Shown piece by piece: positions 7,782-18,336 of a stretch of 33,556 bases of DNA. The position numbers and the translations under genes are program-made. Each line of letters begins with the position of its first letter. The first letter of the stretch is position 1. The stretch covers positions 1-33,556 of the forward strand of contig NZ_LVCV01000250.1 of the NCBI RefSeq assembly GCF_001647195.1, read 5' to 3'. The DNA is from Rhodococcus sp. EPR-157 (GTDB lineage: Bacteria; Actinomycetota; Actinomycetes; Mycobacteriales; Mycobacteriaceae). The notes under the pieces were generated by a model, which was not told the DNA's origin, searched no databases, and saw nothing but the letters and a program-made list of their open reading frames with translations.

Positions 7782-8641
7782 AGTACACCGTCGGAATCGC
7801 GATGACACCGTTGCACGAGCTGACGGCGCTGGCACAGACCGCGGAGGAGTGCGGCTTCACGTCGATTGCTATTCCGGATTCGTTGTTCTACATGGAAACT
7901 CAGTCCGCGGACTACCCGTACACGCCCGACGGTTCGCGGATGTGGAACGAGGAGACTCCCTGGGTCGACCCGCTGATCGCGGCCGCTGCGATGGGCGCGG
8001 TCACGACGAGAATCGAGTTCTACACCCAGGTACTCAAGCTGGGTTCGCGCAATCCAGTTCTCCTGGCACGTCAGGTCGGATCGGTTGCCGCGATGACGGG
8101 CAACAGGTTCGGATTCGGCGTCGGTATCGGTTGGGCGCCCGAGGAATTCGAGTGGTGCGGGGTGCCCTACGCCAAACGCGGGAAGCGCGTCGACGAGATG
8201 ATCGAGGTCATCAAGTTGATCCTCGGCGGCGGGATGGTCGAGCATCACGGTGAGTTCTACGACTTCGACAAGCTGCAGATGAGTCCTGCACCGACGAAAC
8301 CGGTCCCGTTCTACGTGGGCGGCCACACCGACGTCGCGTTGCGGCGAGCGGCGCGCGTCGGAGACGGTTGGACGTCGGCGATGATCAAGTTCGACGATCT
8401 GGTGTCCGTCATCGCCCGGCTGAAAGAGCTACGCACCGAGTACGGGAAGGCCGACGAACCCTACGAGATTCAGACGGTGTGCATCGACCGATTCGGCAAG
8501 GTCGGGTACGCCGAACTGGAGGAGGCAGGCGTCACCGACATCATCACCGTGCCCTGGATCTTCGACGGCATCGGCTTCGACGGCCCGCTGGAGGCGAAGA
8601 AGGACTCGATGCGGAAATTCGCCGATACGCACATTCGCTAG
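7778..8641 (+). CDS. LLM-class F420-dependent oxidoreductase
   Basis: This 287-residue luciferase-family oxidoreductase has an ATGA overlap with ltp3 and is therefore the last gene of the DUF35-ltp4-ltp3 operon. Family signatures are SIAIPDSLFY, FYTQVLKLGSRNPVLLARQV, GNRFGFGVGIGWAPEEFEWCGV and VPFYVGGHTDVALRRAARVGDGW. It is shorter than, and not closely similar to, the LLM protein at 3486-4511. KstR-regulated co-transcription suggests action on a sterol side-chain CoA intermediate; no substrate can be read from the sequence. It ends shortly before a convergent-junction repeat. Confidence 0.82.
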   Translation: MKYTVGIAMTPLHELTALAQTAEECGFTSIAIPDSLFYMETQSADYPYTPDGSRMWNEETPWVDPLIAAAAMGAVTTRIEFYTQVLKLGSRNPVLLARQVGSVAAMTGNRFGFGVGIGWAPEEFEWCGVPYAKRGKRVDEMIEVIKLILGGGMVEHHGEFYDFDKLQMSPAPTKPVPFYVGGHTDVALRRAARVGDGWTSAMIKFDDLVSVIARLKELRTEYGKADEPYEIQTVCIDRFGKVGYAELEEAGVTDIITVPWIFDGIGFDGPLEAKKDSMRKFADTHIR

Positions 8642-8655
8642 GCCCTCCGGCCCCT

Positions 8656-8720
8656 AGTGGCGCGGTTGAGTGCACTCCATGACACTTAACCGCGCCACTG
8701 GCGGCGGAGCCGCCAGTGGC
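8656..8720. repeat. Convergent-junction dyad repeat, copy 2
   Basis: The 44-bp dyad (8656-8699) has arms AGTGGCGCGGTTGAGTG and CACTTAACCGCGCCACT. A perfect second hairpin follows at 8694-8720: GCCACTGGCGGC, loop GGA, GCCGCCAGTGGC. As in copy 1, the stems share the GCCACT segment and compete. It lies between the convergent LLM and cyp125 genes. Confidence 0.88.
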
Positions 8721-8728
8721 AACAGCAG

Positions 8729-9997
8729 CTAGTGTTGGACCGGACACTTACCGGTGTAGTCGACCTGAAACTCCTTGACCCCGTTGAGCCACCCGGACCG
8801 CAACCGCCGCGGATCGCCGAGCCTGGAGATATCGGGTATGTGATCGGCGATCGCATTGAACATCAAATTGATCTCCATCCGAGCAAGATTCGCACCGATG
8901 CAGTAGTGCGCACCATGTCCACCGAATCCCACGTGTGGGTTCGGGTTTCGCAGGATATCGAACTTGTACGGATCCTCGAACACCTCGTCGTCGAAGTTGG
9001 CGGAGCTGTAGAACATCGCCACTCGCTGACCGGCCTGGATCGTCGTACCCCCAAGGTCGAAGTCTTCCTTGGCCGTTCGCTGAAAAGCGACGATCGGAGT
9101 CGCATACCGCACGATCTCGTCGGCAGTGGTGTCCGGACGCTCCTTCTTGTACAGCTCCCACTGCTCAGGATTGTCCATGAAGGCGGCCATACCGTGGGTG
9201 ATCGCGTTGCGGGTCGTCTCGTTGCCTGCCACCGCCAGGATGATGACGAAGAACCCGAATTCTTCCGGCGCCATGTGATCACCGTCGATATCGGCATTGA
9301 TGAGGGTGGTGATGATGTCGTCTTGCGGGCACTTACGTCGCTCGTCGGCCATCTGGTAGGCGTAGCCGAGGATTTGCGTCGACGCCTCGACCGGGTCGAT
9401 GTCGAATTCCGGGTCGTCGTAGGACGTCATCTCGTTGGACCAGTCGAAGATCTTCTGGCGATCTTCCTGAGGAACGCCGATCAGGTCGGCAATCGCCTGA
9501 AGTGGCAACTCCGATGCGATCTCGGTTACGAAGTCACCCGTGGAGTTCTTTGCGGCGTTCTTCACTATCTCGTTCGCGCGCCGTTCCAACTCCGCGCGCA
9601 GGCCGTTGATGGCCTTGGGAGTGAAACCCTTGGATACCAGCTTTCGCGTCTTCGTGTGCTGCGGCGCATCCTGATTGAGCATCACGAAGCGTTGAAGCTC
9701 GATCTGTTCGCGGGTGATGTCGTCGTTGAAGCGTGGCAGGGCGGTGTTCTCGAAACTCGAGAAGACGTCGCTGCGCTTGGAGATCTCCTTGATGTCGGCG
9801 TGCTTCGTGACAACCCAGTATCCGTCGTCGTGGAAGCCGCCGACAGTCGGAGGTTGCGGACACCACCAGATCTGTTCCTCCTTCCGCAACTCCGCGAACT
9901 CTTCGACCGGAATTCGTTGTTCGTAGATGCCCGGATCGGTGGGGTCGAAGCCCTCGGGCAGATCGGGACGCGCAACGTCCTGGTGTACATCTGTCAC
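8729..9997 (-). CDS. cyp125: Steroid C26(27)-monooxygenase CYP125
   Basis: This 422-residue cytochrome P450 catalyses successive oxidation of the terminal side-chain methyl of cholest-4-en-3-one to the acid. The I-helix reads LAVAGNETTRNAITHG, the K-helix contains ADEIVRYATP, and the heme loop is VGFGGHGAHYCIGANLAR with the ligand Cys at about 366. The C-terminus GWLNGVKEFQVDYTGKCPV closely matches M. tuberculosis CYP125A1 as I remember it, as do FAELR..., VFSSFEN and QRFVMLNQDAPQHT. It is divergent from fadA5 with two KstR boxes between, the same pairing as Rv3545c/Rv3546. Redox partners are not in the window. Confidence 0.93.
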   Translation of the reverse strand: MTDVHQDVARPDLPEGFDPTDPGIYEQRIPVEEFAELRKEEQIWWCPQPPTVGGFHDDGYWVVTKHADIKEISKRSDVFSSFENTALPRFNDDITREQIELQRFVMLNQDAPQHTKTRKLVSKGFTPKAINGLRAELERRANEIVKNAAKNSTGDFVTEIASELPLQAIADLIGVPQEDRQKIFDWSNEMTSYDDPEFDIDPVEASTQILGYAYQMADERRKCPQDDIITTLINADIDGDHMAPEEFGFFVIILAVAGNETTRNAITHGMAAFMDNPEQWELYKKERPDTTADEIVRYATPIVAFQRTAKEDFDLGGTTIQAGQRVAMFYSSANFDDEVFEDPYKFDILRNPNPHVGFGGHGAHYCIGANLARMEINLMFNAIADHIPDISRLGDPRRLRSGWLNGVKEFQVDYTGKCPVQH

Positions 9998-10010
9998 TGG
10001 GTTCTCCTGA

Positions 10011-11974
<1,964 letters not shown>

Positions 11975-12313
11975 GAGCACCCCCGCATCCCATTTCGCCA
12001 ACCATCGAAAATCTTTGTTCGAACTGCCGCATTTCACCCACAAGTAGACCGGAAGGGCTAACTTTCAGCAACCACACAGAGAGGATTGAATTCCCTCGAC
12101 GGACTACATGTCGGTCGGGCGAATGACGCGTCGAGCCCGAAAACAGGCCGACCGGTCGACCTACGCGCGGATGCGAGCGTTCAAACGGCGCGCGCGACTG
12201 CTTGGCGAGTCGAATCAACCAGCCGCCGACGAATATGGTTACCTACTCGTTATCATTACCGGGTCAACATGAGTACGGCTCGGGTGAACCGAGAAGGGTG
12301 CTAGTAGATCCCG
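11975..12313. other. Intergenic region between the unknown gene and the EspR-like gene
   Basis: This 339-bp divergent gap holds no open frame with a recognisable family, no KstR box and no tRNA-like structure that I can see. A TATCAT at 12251-12256 could serve as a -10 element for the EspR-like gene, but no convincing -35 accompanies it. AGAAGGG at about 12291-12297 is further than usual from the ATG at 12314. Given the EspR-like neighbour, autoregulatory binding here is possible but not visible as a motif. Confidence 0.4.
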
Positions 12314-12733
12314 ATGCCTGCAGACTTCGCCTCGCGGCTGAACACACTGTTCGACAAGGTGCACCCACCCGGCCGTAAGCCCCATACCAACGCCGAGGTA
12401 GCCGAGGCTTTGGCAAACGGCGGATACCAGATTTCGAAGCCGTACATATCGCAGCTCCGCTCAGGCCAGAGGACGAACCCCTCGGAGGAGACCGTCGCCG
12501 CACTCGCACGATTCTTCAAGGTCAAGCCCGACTACTTTTTCGACGACATCTATGCCGCGCAGATCGAGACCGATCTCGATCTCGTGACTCAGCTGCAAGG
12601 CTACGGCCTTCGTCGGCTGTCGACTCGCGCGTTCGATCTGTCCGAGGAATCGCAGAATCTGCTCAGTTCCATGGCCGAAAAACTACGCGCAAGCGAAGGA
12701 TTGCCGGAGGTTCCCCCCGACAGCACTCGGTGA
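12314..12733 (+). CDS. EspR-like XRE-family nucleoid/transcription regulator
   Basis: This 139-residue DNA-binding protein has an HTH in the N-terminal half and a C-terminal dimerisation helix region. The segments FASRLNTLFDKVHPPGR, PHTNAEVAEAL, YISQLRSGQRTNPS and ALARFFKVKPDYFFDD align along most of their length with my memory of M. tuberculosis EspR (Rv3849, 132 residues). EspR binds many loci, bridges DNA and activates espACD. This paralogue stands alone, divergent from an unknown beta-rich protein. No ESX gene is in the window, so the target genes are unknown. The start is set by alignment to EspR, since no strong ribosome-binding site is close. Confidence 0.8.
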   Translation: MPADFASRLNTLFDKVHPPGRKPHTNAEVAEALANGGYQISKPYISQLRSGQRTNPSEETVAALARFFKVKPDYFFDDIYAAQIETDLDLVTQLQGYGLRRLSTRAFDLSEESQNLLSSMAEKLRASEGLPEVPPDSTR

Positions 12734-12845
12734 GCGTTTGCCGCGAGCGCACAATAGCCACGCGATAGCCCACGGTCTTTCAGCACGGCACATCCATCGC
12801 GTCGGCACTGAGTACGACCCCGTTCTGCAGCGAGGTGGGCCGCCT

Positions 12846-13121
12846 CTAGGGTGTTGCTTTTGCCGCGATCCGCGCCTGAACTTCCGGCCTGCGTAGCGGT
12901 GGAACCGTCGGAGGAGGCTGCCTGCGCTCGGGGAGCGCATCGAGCAGTCGGTGGGTCGTCGCGGTCACCTCGGCGACGGCGACTTCGAACGCATCGCGGG
13001 TCGCGTCGGATGTCTTCTGAACACCGCTGATCTTGCGAACGTATTGCCTTGCCGCGGCTTCGATCTCCTCGTCCGTGGCGTGCGGTTCGAGCCCGCGCAG
13101 GGTGGTGATATTTCGGCACAT
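12846..13121 (-). CDS. DUF2277 family protein
   Basis: This 91-residue cytoplasmic protein begins MCRNITTLRGLEPHATDEEI and continues AAARQYVRKISGVQK, the signature of DUF2277 (MCRNIxxLxxxEPPAT...QYVRKxSG). The N-terminal half carries the conserved domain; the last 30 residues are Pro/Arg-rich and probably disordered. Its function is not known. It starts 21 bp downstream of the TetR stop codon on the same strand, so the two may be co-transcribed. The 112 bp between it and the EspR-like gene hold nothing I recognise. Confidence 0.8.
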   Translation of the reverse strand: MCRNITTLRGLEPHATDEEIEAAARQYVRKISGVQKTSDATRDAFEVAVAEVTATTHRLLDALPERRQPPPTVPPLRRPEVQARIAAKATP

Positions 13122-13142
13122 GCCGCCACGATAGCTCTTACC

Positions 13143-13718
13143 TCAGGTCTCGAGCAGCCCCTCGAGCGCACGAAGGCACAGGTCTCTGACGTCGGATTCG
13201 GTGATCGACTTACGATCCAGCCAATCCATGCACACCGCCCGAACGAACGAGACCCACCCACGAAGCGCAGTCTTGGTGATTTCGTCTTCGCGCACTTCGG
13301 CAGGCAATGCGGCCAGTATGCGTTCTTGCTGCACCTCGAGCTCTGCCGTCAGGATCGCTTGGATCTCCGCGTCACCCAGCATCGCTCCCCGATTGATCGC
13401 TCGCACACCGTGTTCGTGTTCGACCGTGTATCGGATGTAGGCGTCGAGACCCGCGGCGACCTGTTCGGTGACCGGTAGCGACGTGTCGGGTGCCGTGGTG
13501 TCGAGAATCCGCGCGGATTCCACCCTCATGATCTCCGCGAAGAAATCGCGTTTCGACGCGAAGTAGTGGTACATCAACCCGCGCGAGACCCCGGCGAGAT
13601 CGGCAACCTCCTCGATCCAGACGTCCTCGTACGGCCGGTCGGCGAACAAGCGAGAACCGATGTCGAGGAGCTGGGTTCTTCGCGCGTCCGGTGACAATCG
13701 CTTGCGGGGGCTGGTCAT
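13143..13718 (-). CDS. TetR/AcrR-family repressor, probable regulator of the adjacent P450
   Basis: About 191 residues from the ATG at 13718; in-frame ATGs at 13730 and 13742 are alternatives. The N-terminal HTH is typical of TetR: QLLDIGSRLFADRPYEDV, then VADLAGVSRGLMYHYFASKRDFFAEIM. The C-terminal ligand domain is not assignable by eye. It is divergent from a BM3-like P450 with an inverted repeat between them. This recalls BM3R1, the TetR-type fatty-acid-responsive repressor beside CYP102A1 in Bacillus megaterium; that analogy is inference. Confidence 0.85.
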   Translation of the reverse strand: MTSPRKRLSPDARRTQLLDIGSRLFADRPYEDVWIEEVADLAGVSRGLMYHYFASKRDFFAEIMRVESARILDTTAPDTSLPVTEQVAAGLDAYIRYTVEHEHGVRAINRGAMLGDAEIQAILTAELEVQQERILAALPAEVREDEITKTALRGWVSFVRAVCMDWLDRKSITESDVRDLCLRALEGLLET

Positions 13719-13735
13719 ATCCCGGTCCATGCTAC

Positions 13736-13763
13736 TTGACATGGATTCAGTAGCGGGTACGTT
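13736..13763 (+). promoter_or_regulatory. Candidate promoter of the BM3-like P450
   Basis: TTGACA at 13736-13741 and TACGTT at 13758-13763 are separated by 16 bp. The -10 hexamer overlaps the left arm of the inverted repeat at 13760-13793, so a bound repressor would block RNA polymerase. A start near 13770 would give a leader of about 35 nt before the ATG at 13806. Confidence 0.5.
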
Positions 13764-13793
13764 CGTTGTTGAATTGGTGTTCAGTAACGAACG
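13760..13793. promoter_or_regulatory. Candidate TetR operator (inverted repeat)
   Basis: Perfect 8-bp arms CGTTCGTT (13760-13767) and AACGAACG (13786-13793) are separated by 18 bp in the TetR/P450 divergent gap. The spacing suggests two dimers or a long operator. It is the only strong dyad in this gap. Confidence 0.6.
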
Positions 13794-13805
13794 AAGAGGT
13801 TTGCC

Positions 13806-15203
13806 ATGGTCACCGACGTCGCTCCCCGGACCTCGGCTCTGCCGCACCCCCCGAGGCGGTTGCCGTTGCTCGGCGACGTCGTCGGGGTGCACCCTTCGAC
13901 ACCCGTCCAGGATTCGATCGCCCTGTCCAGGGAACTCGGTCCTATCTTCGAACGCGTCGTCCTCGGGCGTCAGTACGTCCTGGTGTCGGGCGCCGACCTG
14001 GCCGGCGAACTGTGCGACGAAGAGAGGTTCGTCAAGCACGTCTCCCCCGCGATCGAAGGCCTCCGGTCCATCGGCGGAGACGGCCTGTTCACCGCCCACT
14101 CGTACGAACCGAACTGGCGCAAGGCACACGATCTGCTGCGTCCCGCATTCGCCCAGAGCGCGATGCGTAGCTACCACCGGATCATGCTCGACGTCGCGTC
14201 CGACCTCGTAGCGCACTGGCGCGCCCTCAGCACGGTCGACGTGTCTTCCGACATGACCAAACTGACTCTCGACACTATCGGTCGAACCGGGTTCAGCTAC
14301 TCCTTCGACTCGTTCACCCGGGACACACCACACCCCTTCGTCGACGCCATGGTCGGCGTTCTCTCGCACAACCAACGTCGGGAATTCATCCCGATTCCGT
14401 GGCTCGCGAACTTGGTGTTCCGAAAGGCCGACCGCACGAACGCCGAGAATCAGCTCTTCCTCGAACAGGTCCTCGACGACATCGTGAGAACCCGCCGCGA
14501 CTCCGCCTCACCGGGCACCACTGGCACTTCCGAGCTGCTCGACATCATGCTCGACGCCGCCCGCGATTCCACGAATCCGAATGCGCTGGACGAGGTCAAC
14601 ATTCGGCAACAGATTCTGACGTTTCTCATTGCCGGTCACGAGACGACCTCTGGGGCACTGTCCTTCGCGCTCTACTACCTGGCGCAGAATCGGCACATCC
14701 TCGACGCCGCTCGGGCAGAGGTCGACGAGGTATGGGGTTCCGAAACTCCCACCTTCGAGAAGATCCCCAAGCTCAGACTCGTCCGACGCATCCTCGACGA
14801 GACACTGCGCCTATGGCCGACCGCGCCGGCGTTCGCACGCGAGGCACGGGAGGACACCGTGATCGGCGGATTTCACGAGATGAAGAAGGGCGACTGGGCG
14901 TTCGTACTCATTCCCGGACTGCACCGCGATCCGGTGTGGGGTCAGGACCCGGAGAAGTTCGACCCCGATCGTTTCCTGTCGGCAGCCGTCCGAGCGCGTC
15001 CAGGACACGTCTACAAGCCGTGGGGAACAGGCGAACGAGCATGCATCGGACGGCAATTCGCCATCCACGAGGCTGTTCTGGTGCTCGGGACGATCTTGCA
15101 GCAGTTCGAGTTTTCCGTCGAACCGTCGTACCGACTGCAGATCGAGGAACGGCTGACACTGATGCCGAAGAACTTCGAACTGTCGGTCTCAGTCCGGAAG
15201 TAG
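13806..15203 (+). CDS. CYP102 (BM3)-like P450, heme domain only
   Basis: This 465-residue soluble P450 resembles the heme domain of the fatty-acid hydroxylase P450 BM3. Matching segments are PRRLPLLGDVVGV, NWRKAHDLLRPAFAQSAM, DMTKLTLDTIGRTGFSYSF, RDTPHPFVDAMV, the I-helix FLIAGHETTSGALSF, the K-helix DETLRLWP and the heme loop PWGTGERACIGRQFAIHEA with Cys at about 413. BM3 continues into a fused FMN/FAD reductase; here the gene stops after the heme domain and overlaps dinB, so external redox partners are required. The likely substrates are fatty acids or similar lipids, by family. A divergent TetR gene and a palindrome suggest inducible control. AAGAGG precedes the ATG. Confidence 0.85.
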   Translation: MVTDVAPRTSALPHPPRRLPLLGDVVGVHPSTPVQDSIALSRELGPIFERVVLGRQYVLVSGADLAGELCDEERFVKHVSPAIEGLRSIGGDGLFTAHSYEPNWRKAHDLLRPAFAQSAMRSYHRIMLDVASDLVAHWRALSTVDVSSDMTKLTLDTIGRTGFSYSFDSFTRDTPHPFVDAMVGVLSHNQRREFIPIPWLANLVFRKADRTNAENQLFLEQVLDDIVRTRRDSASPGTTGTSELLDIMLDAARDSTNPNALDEVNIRQQILTFLIAGHETTSGALSFALYYLAQNRHILDAARAEVDEVWGSETPTFEKIPKLRLVRRILDETLRLWPTAPAFAREAREDTVIGGFHEMKKGDWAFVLIPGLHRDPVWGQDPEKFDPDRFLSAAVRARPGHVYKPWGTGERACIGRQFAIHEAVLVLGTILQQFEFSVEPSYRLQIEERLTLMPKNFELSVSVRK

Positions 15204-16376
15204 CGGCACGGACAGGCCCGAATCACGGCCCAGCAGAACACCTCTCGTCAACGCCTTCTTTCCGAACTTGCTGTGCACGCCGTCGAGCGCGAGGTCGAGC
15301 GCCGACGCGCTCGGTGCATCCTGTTCCTGCTCGAATTGCAGCTCGAGTTGCTCGGCCCCGCTGCGCTCGATGTTGGCAACGGTGACGCCGACGAGGGTGA
15401 TGCCCTGCTCTGCGATCAGGGACGCAGTGTCGCGAAGCAATGTCAGCGCAGCATCGAGGATGTCCTGCGTGTCGGCCGTGGCACGGCTCAGGGTGTGCGA
15501 ACGAGTGATCGTCGTGAAATCGGCGAATCGGAGTCTGAGCACGACGGTCCTGCCCGTCCGGTCGGCCGCGCGCATCCGCTGGGTGACACGATCGACCAAC
15601 GCGATGAGCGAAACCTCGACATCTTTCGGTGATGTCGGACCTCGCCCGAGCGCATGCTGGGCACCGATGGAACTGCGGCCGCGGTAGGTCTGCACCCGTC
15701 GGGGATCACGATTGTTCGCGAGCGAGTACAGGTGGTGGCCTGCGCCTTTTCCGAGGATCGAGACGATCGACGCTTCGGACTGTGCAGCGATGTCGCCGAC
15801 CGTGACGATGTCGAACGCGTGGAGTTTCTCGGCGGTGACCTTGCCGACGCCCCAGAGCCGCTCGATCTTCAGAGGGTGCAGAAATTCGAGTTCACGACCG
15901 GGTTCGACGAGAAGCAATCCGTCTGGTTTGCCGACGGCGCTGGCCACCTTCGCGAGGAACTTGGTGGTGGCAATTCCCACGGTGATGGGGAGCCCGACCC
16001 GATCCTTGACTTCTCGGCGCAGGCGCTGGGCAATCCGAACAGGCGTCCCCCGAATCTTGAGCAGGCCGGTGACGTCGAGAAATGCCTCGTCGACGGAGAT
16101 GCCCTCCACGAGCGGGGTGGTGTCATGGAAGATCTCGAAGACAGCCTTGCTGGCTTCGATGTAGGCGTCCATCCGCGGCGGTACGACGATCGCGTGTCGG
16201 CACAGCGCTCTTGCTTGCGATCCGCTCATCGGAGTGCGGACTCCGAACGCCTTGGCTTCGTAGCTGGCTGCAAGCACGACTCCGCCGCCGACGAGCACAG
16301 GCTTTCCCCGTAGCCGTGGGTCATCCCGCTGCTCGACCGACGCGTAGAACGAGTCCAGGTCGGCGTGCATGATCAC
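15189..16376 (-). CDS. dinB: DNA polymerase IV (Y-family, DinB)
   Basis: A Y-family translesion polymerase of up to 395 residues; a GTG at 16376 and an ATG at 16370 are both possible starts. Catalytic acidic motifs are HADLDSFYASVEQ and GISVDEAFLDVTG. The steric-gate region, PITVGIATTKFLAKVAS, and the HhH segment ERLWGVGKVTAEKL follow. QLELQF near residue 345 may be an internal beta-clamp-binding motif. It is longer than Mtb DinP (346 residues as I recall). The 3' end overlaps the convergent P450 gene by 15 bp. It starts 31 bp downstream of the antiporter stop, so co-transcription is possible. No SOS box is evident upstream. Confidence 0.9.
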   Translation of the reverse strand: MIMHADLDSFYASVEQRDDPRLRGKPVLVGGGVVLAASYEAKAFGVRTPMSGSQARALCRHAIVVPPRMDAYIEASKAVFEIFHDTTPLVEGISVDEAFLDVTGLLKIRGTPVRIAQRLRREVKDRVGLPITVGIATTKFLAKVASAVGKPDGLLLVEPGRELEFLHPLKIERLWGVGKVTAEKLHAFDIVTVGDIAAQSEASIVSILGKGAGHHLYSLANNRDPRRVQTYRGRSSIGAQHALGRGPTSPKDVEVSLIALVDRVTQRMRAADRTGRTVVLRLRFADFTTITRSHTLSRATADTQDILDAALTLLRDTASLIAEQGITLVGVTVANIERSGAEQLELQFEQEQDAPSASALDLALDGVHSKFGKKALTRGVLLGRDSGLSVPLLPD

Positions 16377-16407
16377 CAGCTCATGTTCCCACGCGGGTAC
16401 GACACGT

Positions 16408-18273
16408 TCAGGCGGTCAGGTGGTGGACGTAGCACCACCGCCAATCCTCCCCCGGTTCGACGGACTGCATCACCGGGTGCGTCGTGTCGTGGAAGTGCGC
16501 GGTGGCGTGCTGCAGCGGTGATGAATCACAGCACGCAACGTGTCCGCACTCGAGGCATTGCCGTAGCGCGACCCACTCGGTGCCGGCACGAATGCACTCG
16601 TGGCACGTCCCGTCGGAGGTGTTCTCGGCCACCGGATACCGGTCGAGTTCGTCACACCCGACTCCCGGATGGGCCCGTTGCCCGTTCGCGGTCCTGATGT
16701 CCTGGCGGGCCTCGGTCGCGACGTCGATCATCGATTCCTCGACGTCGAGCATTGCCAGCACGTCGCCGACCACCTCGGATGGCACGGTGCCTGCACTTCT
16801 GATCTCCAGGATCCGAGCGCGCTCGGCCTGGATCATCGCCAAGCGCACGCGGGCGTAGAGCTCGCTTGGTGTCTCCTGGTCGGCGGTGGTGCCGAGTCGC
16901 TCCCACGCCGAGAAGTTCCGCTGATCGACTCGCTGTCGAACCAACGCCTCCACGCCGTGAGGGTCGTCGTAGTCCAGTGCGTCCAGAGCCTTGTAGCCGG
17001 CTTTGGACGCCTGCTGGAGCAACGTCGCGCGGGCCAGCGCGTCGTCCATCGGGTCCGGTGACGGCACTTCCAAGCAGCGAGCCAGCACCGGCAACGTCAA
17101 TCCCTGGACGAACAACGTACCCGCCACGACGGTGAACGCGATGAGTAGCAGGATCTCGCGGTATTCCGTGCCGATCGGGATGATGAACGCGGCGGCGAGT
17201 GTGACCACGCCGCGCATCCCGGCCCACCCGATCAGGAACGTGTAACGCCAGGACGGGACGACCCCGGTCGACGCGTCGGCAACCGGCCGAATCAGTGCGA
17301 AACGGGCGATGAACACCCAGACCATCCTGATCCCGATCACGCCGACGAGCGTGGCGACGCACACTCCGACGATCGTGGTGGCCGGTAGCGAACTGGTACC
17401 GACGTCACGCAACAGCCAGGATGCCTGCAGACCTATCAGCAGGAACACTGCGTTCTCGAGAATGTAGGCGATGGTGCGCCAGTTGATTCGCTCGGCGATC
17501 CTCGATTGCGCCGACTGCAGGATCGGGGCCTTGTGGCCGAGAAGCAGGCCGGCGACGACCACCGCGAGAACTCCCGACGCATGGATTTCCTCGGCGACGA
17601 GATACGCCGCGAAGGGCACGATGAAGGAGATCGCAGTATCGAGAACAGGATTGGTGAGTCGTTTCCGCACGGTGGCGACGATCTTGAACGTCACCAGCCC
17701 GACGAGAATCCCACCGCCCGCCGCGACGACGAAGTCCAATCCGATTCGCCACGCCTGCAGCGAATGGCCGAGCGCGAGGATCGCCGTACCGAGGGCCACC
17801 AGCGCCGTCGCATCGTTCAGGAGCGACTCGCCCTCGAGGATCGTCACGATTCGCCGAGGAAGACCGATCCGCCGTCCGATGGCCGTCGCAGCCACGGCAT
17901 CGGGAGGTGCGACGACGGCTCCGATCGCAAAAGCGGCCGGCCACGAGATTCCTGGCAGGATCGAATGCACGATTGCGCCGATACCCAACGTCGTTGCGAT
18001 GACGAGCACGATCGACAGCAACAGGATCGAACGGCGATTGGTATTGAAGTCCACCAGCGAAGATTGAATCGCGGTGGCATACAACAGCGGCGGCAACAGC
18101 CCGAGCAGGACTACCTCGGGTTCGAGATGAACCTCCGGCACTCCGGGGATGTAGGACACCGCCGCACCGACCGCGATCAGCAGAAGCGGGGGCGGGACGT
18201 CCAAGCGTTCCGCGAGCGCCGCGACGGTGAGCACACCGATCGCGAGAACCACGAGCAAGACAGCGATTTCCAC
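16408..18273 (-). CDS. CPA1-type Na+/H+ antiporter with C-terminal UBP-type zinc finger
   Basis: A 621-residue membrane protein. Residues 1 to about 410 form a multi-pass Na+/H+ exchanger domain starting MEIAVLLVVLAIGVLTVAALAER, with GAVVAPPDAVAATAIGRRIGLP and EGESLLNDATALV as conserved ion-path motifs. A cytoplasmic region of about 120 residues follows. The last ~80 residues carry a zf-UBP domain with Cys/His pairs: CHEC, CLECGHVACCD, HATAHFHDTTHPV. This finger binds ubiquitin C-termini in eukaryotes; its bacterial role is unclear. The antiporter would control Na+, K+ or pH balance. It is divergent from the SDR gene, whose KstR box lies in the gap but is nearer the SDR. Confidence 0.88.
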   Translation of the reverse strand: MEIAVLLVVLAIGVLTVAALAERLDVPPPLLLIAVGAAVSYIPGVPEVHLEPEVVLLGLLPPLLYATAIQSSLVDFNTNRRSILLLSIVLVIATTLGIGAIVHSILPGISWPAAFAIGAVVAPPDAVAATAIGRRIGLPRRIVTILEGESLLNDATALVALGTAILALGHSLQAWRIGLDFVVAAGGGILVGLVTFKIVATVRKRLTNPVLDTAISFIVPFAAYLVAEEIHASGVLAVVVAGLLLGHKAPILQSAQSRIAERINWRTIAYILENAVFLLIGLQASWLLRDVGTSSLPATTIVGVCVATLVGVIGIRMVWVFIARFALIRPVADASTGVVPSWRYTFLIGWAGMRGVVTLAAAFIIPIGTEYREILLLIAFTVVAGTLFVQGLTLPVLARCLEVPSPDPMDDALARATLLQQASKAGYKALDALDYDDPHGVEALVRQRVDQRNFSAWERLGTTADQETPSELYARVRLAMIQAERARILEIRSAGTVPSEVVGDVLAMLDVEESMIDVATEARQDIRTANGQRAHPGVGCDELDRYPVAENTSDGTCHECIRAGTEWVALRQCLECGHVACCDSSPLQHATAHFHDTTHPVMQSVEPGEDWRWCYVHHLTA

Positions 18274-18336
18274 ACCGCTGATTGTGCTCCCGTTCCTACC
18301 GAATCACCGCGCAGGCCACGAAAATCCCACCCAAAC

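Noticed and set aside
8729-9997. CYP142 instead of CYP125
   Set aside because: The C-terminal GWLNGVKEFQVDYTGKCPV, the IWWC...GGFHDDGYW region and the divergent fadA5 all fit CYP125.
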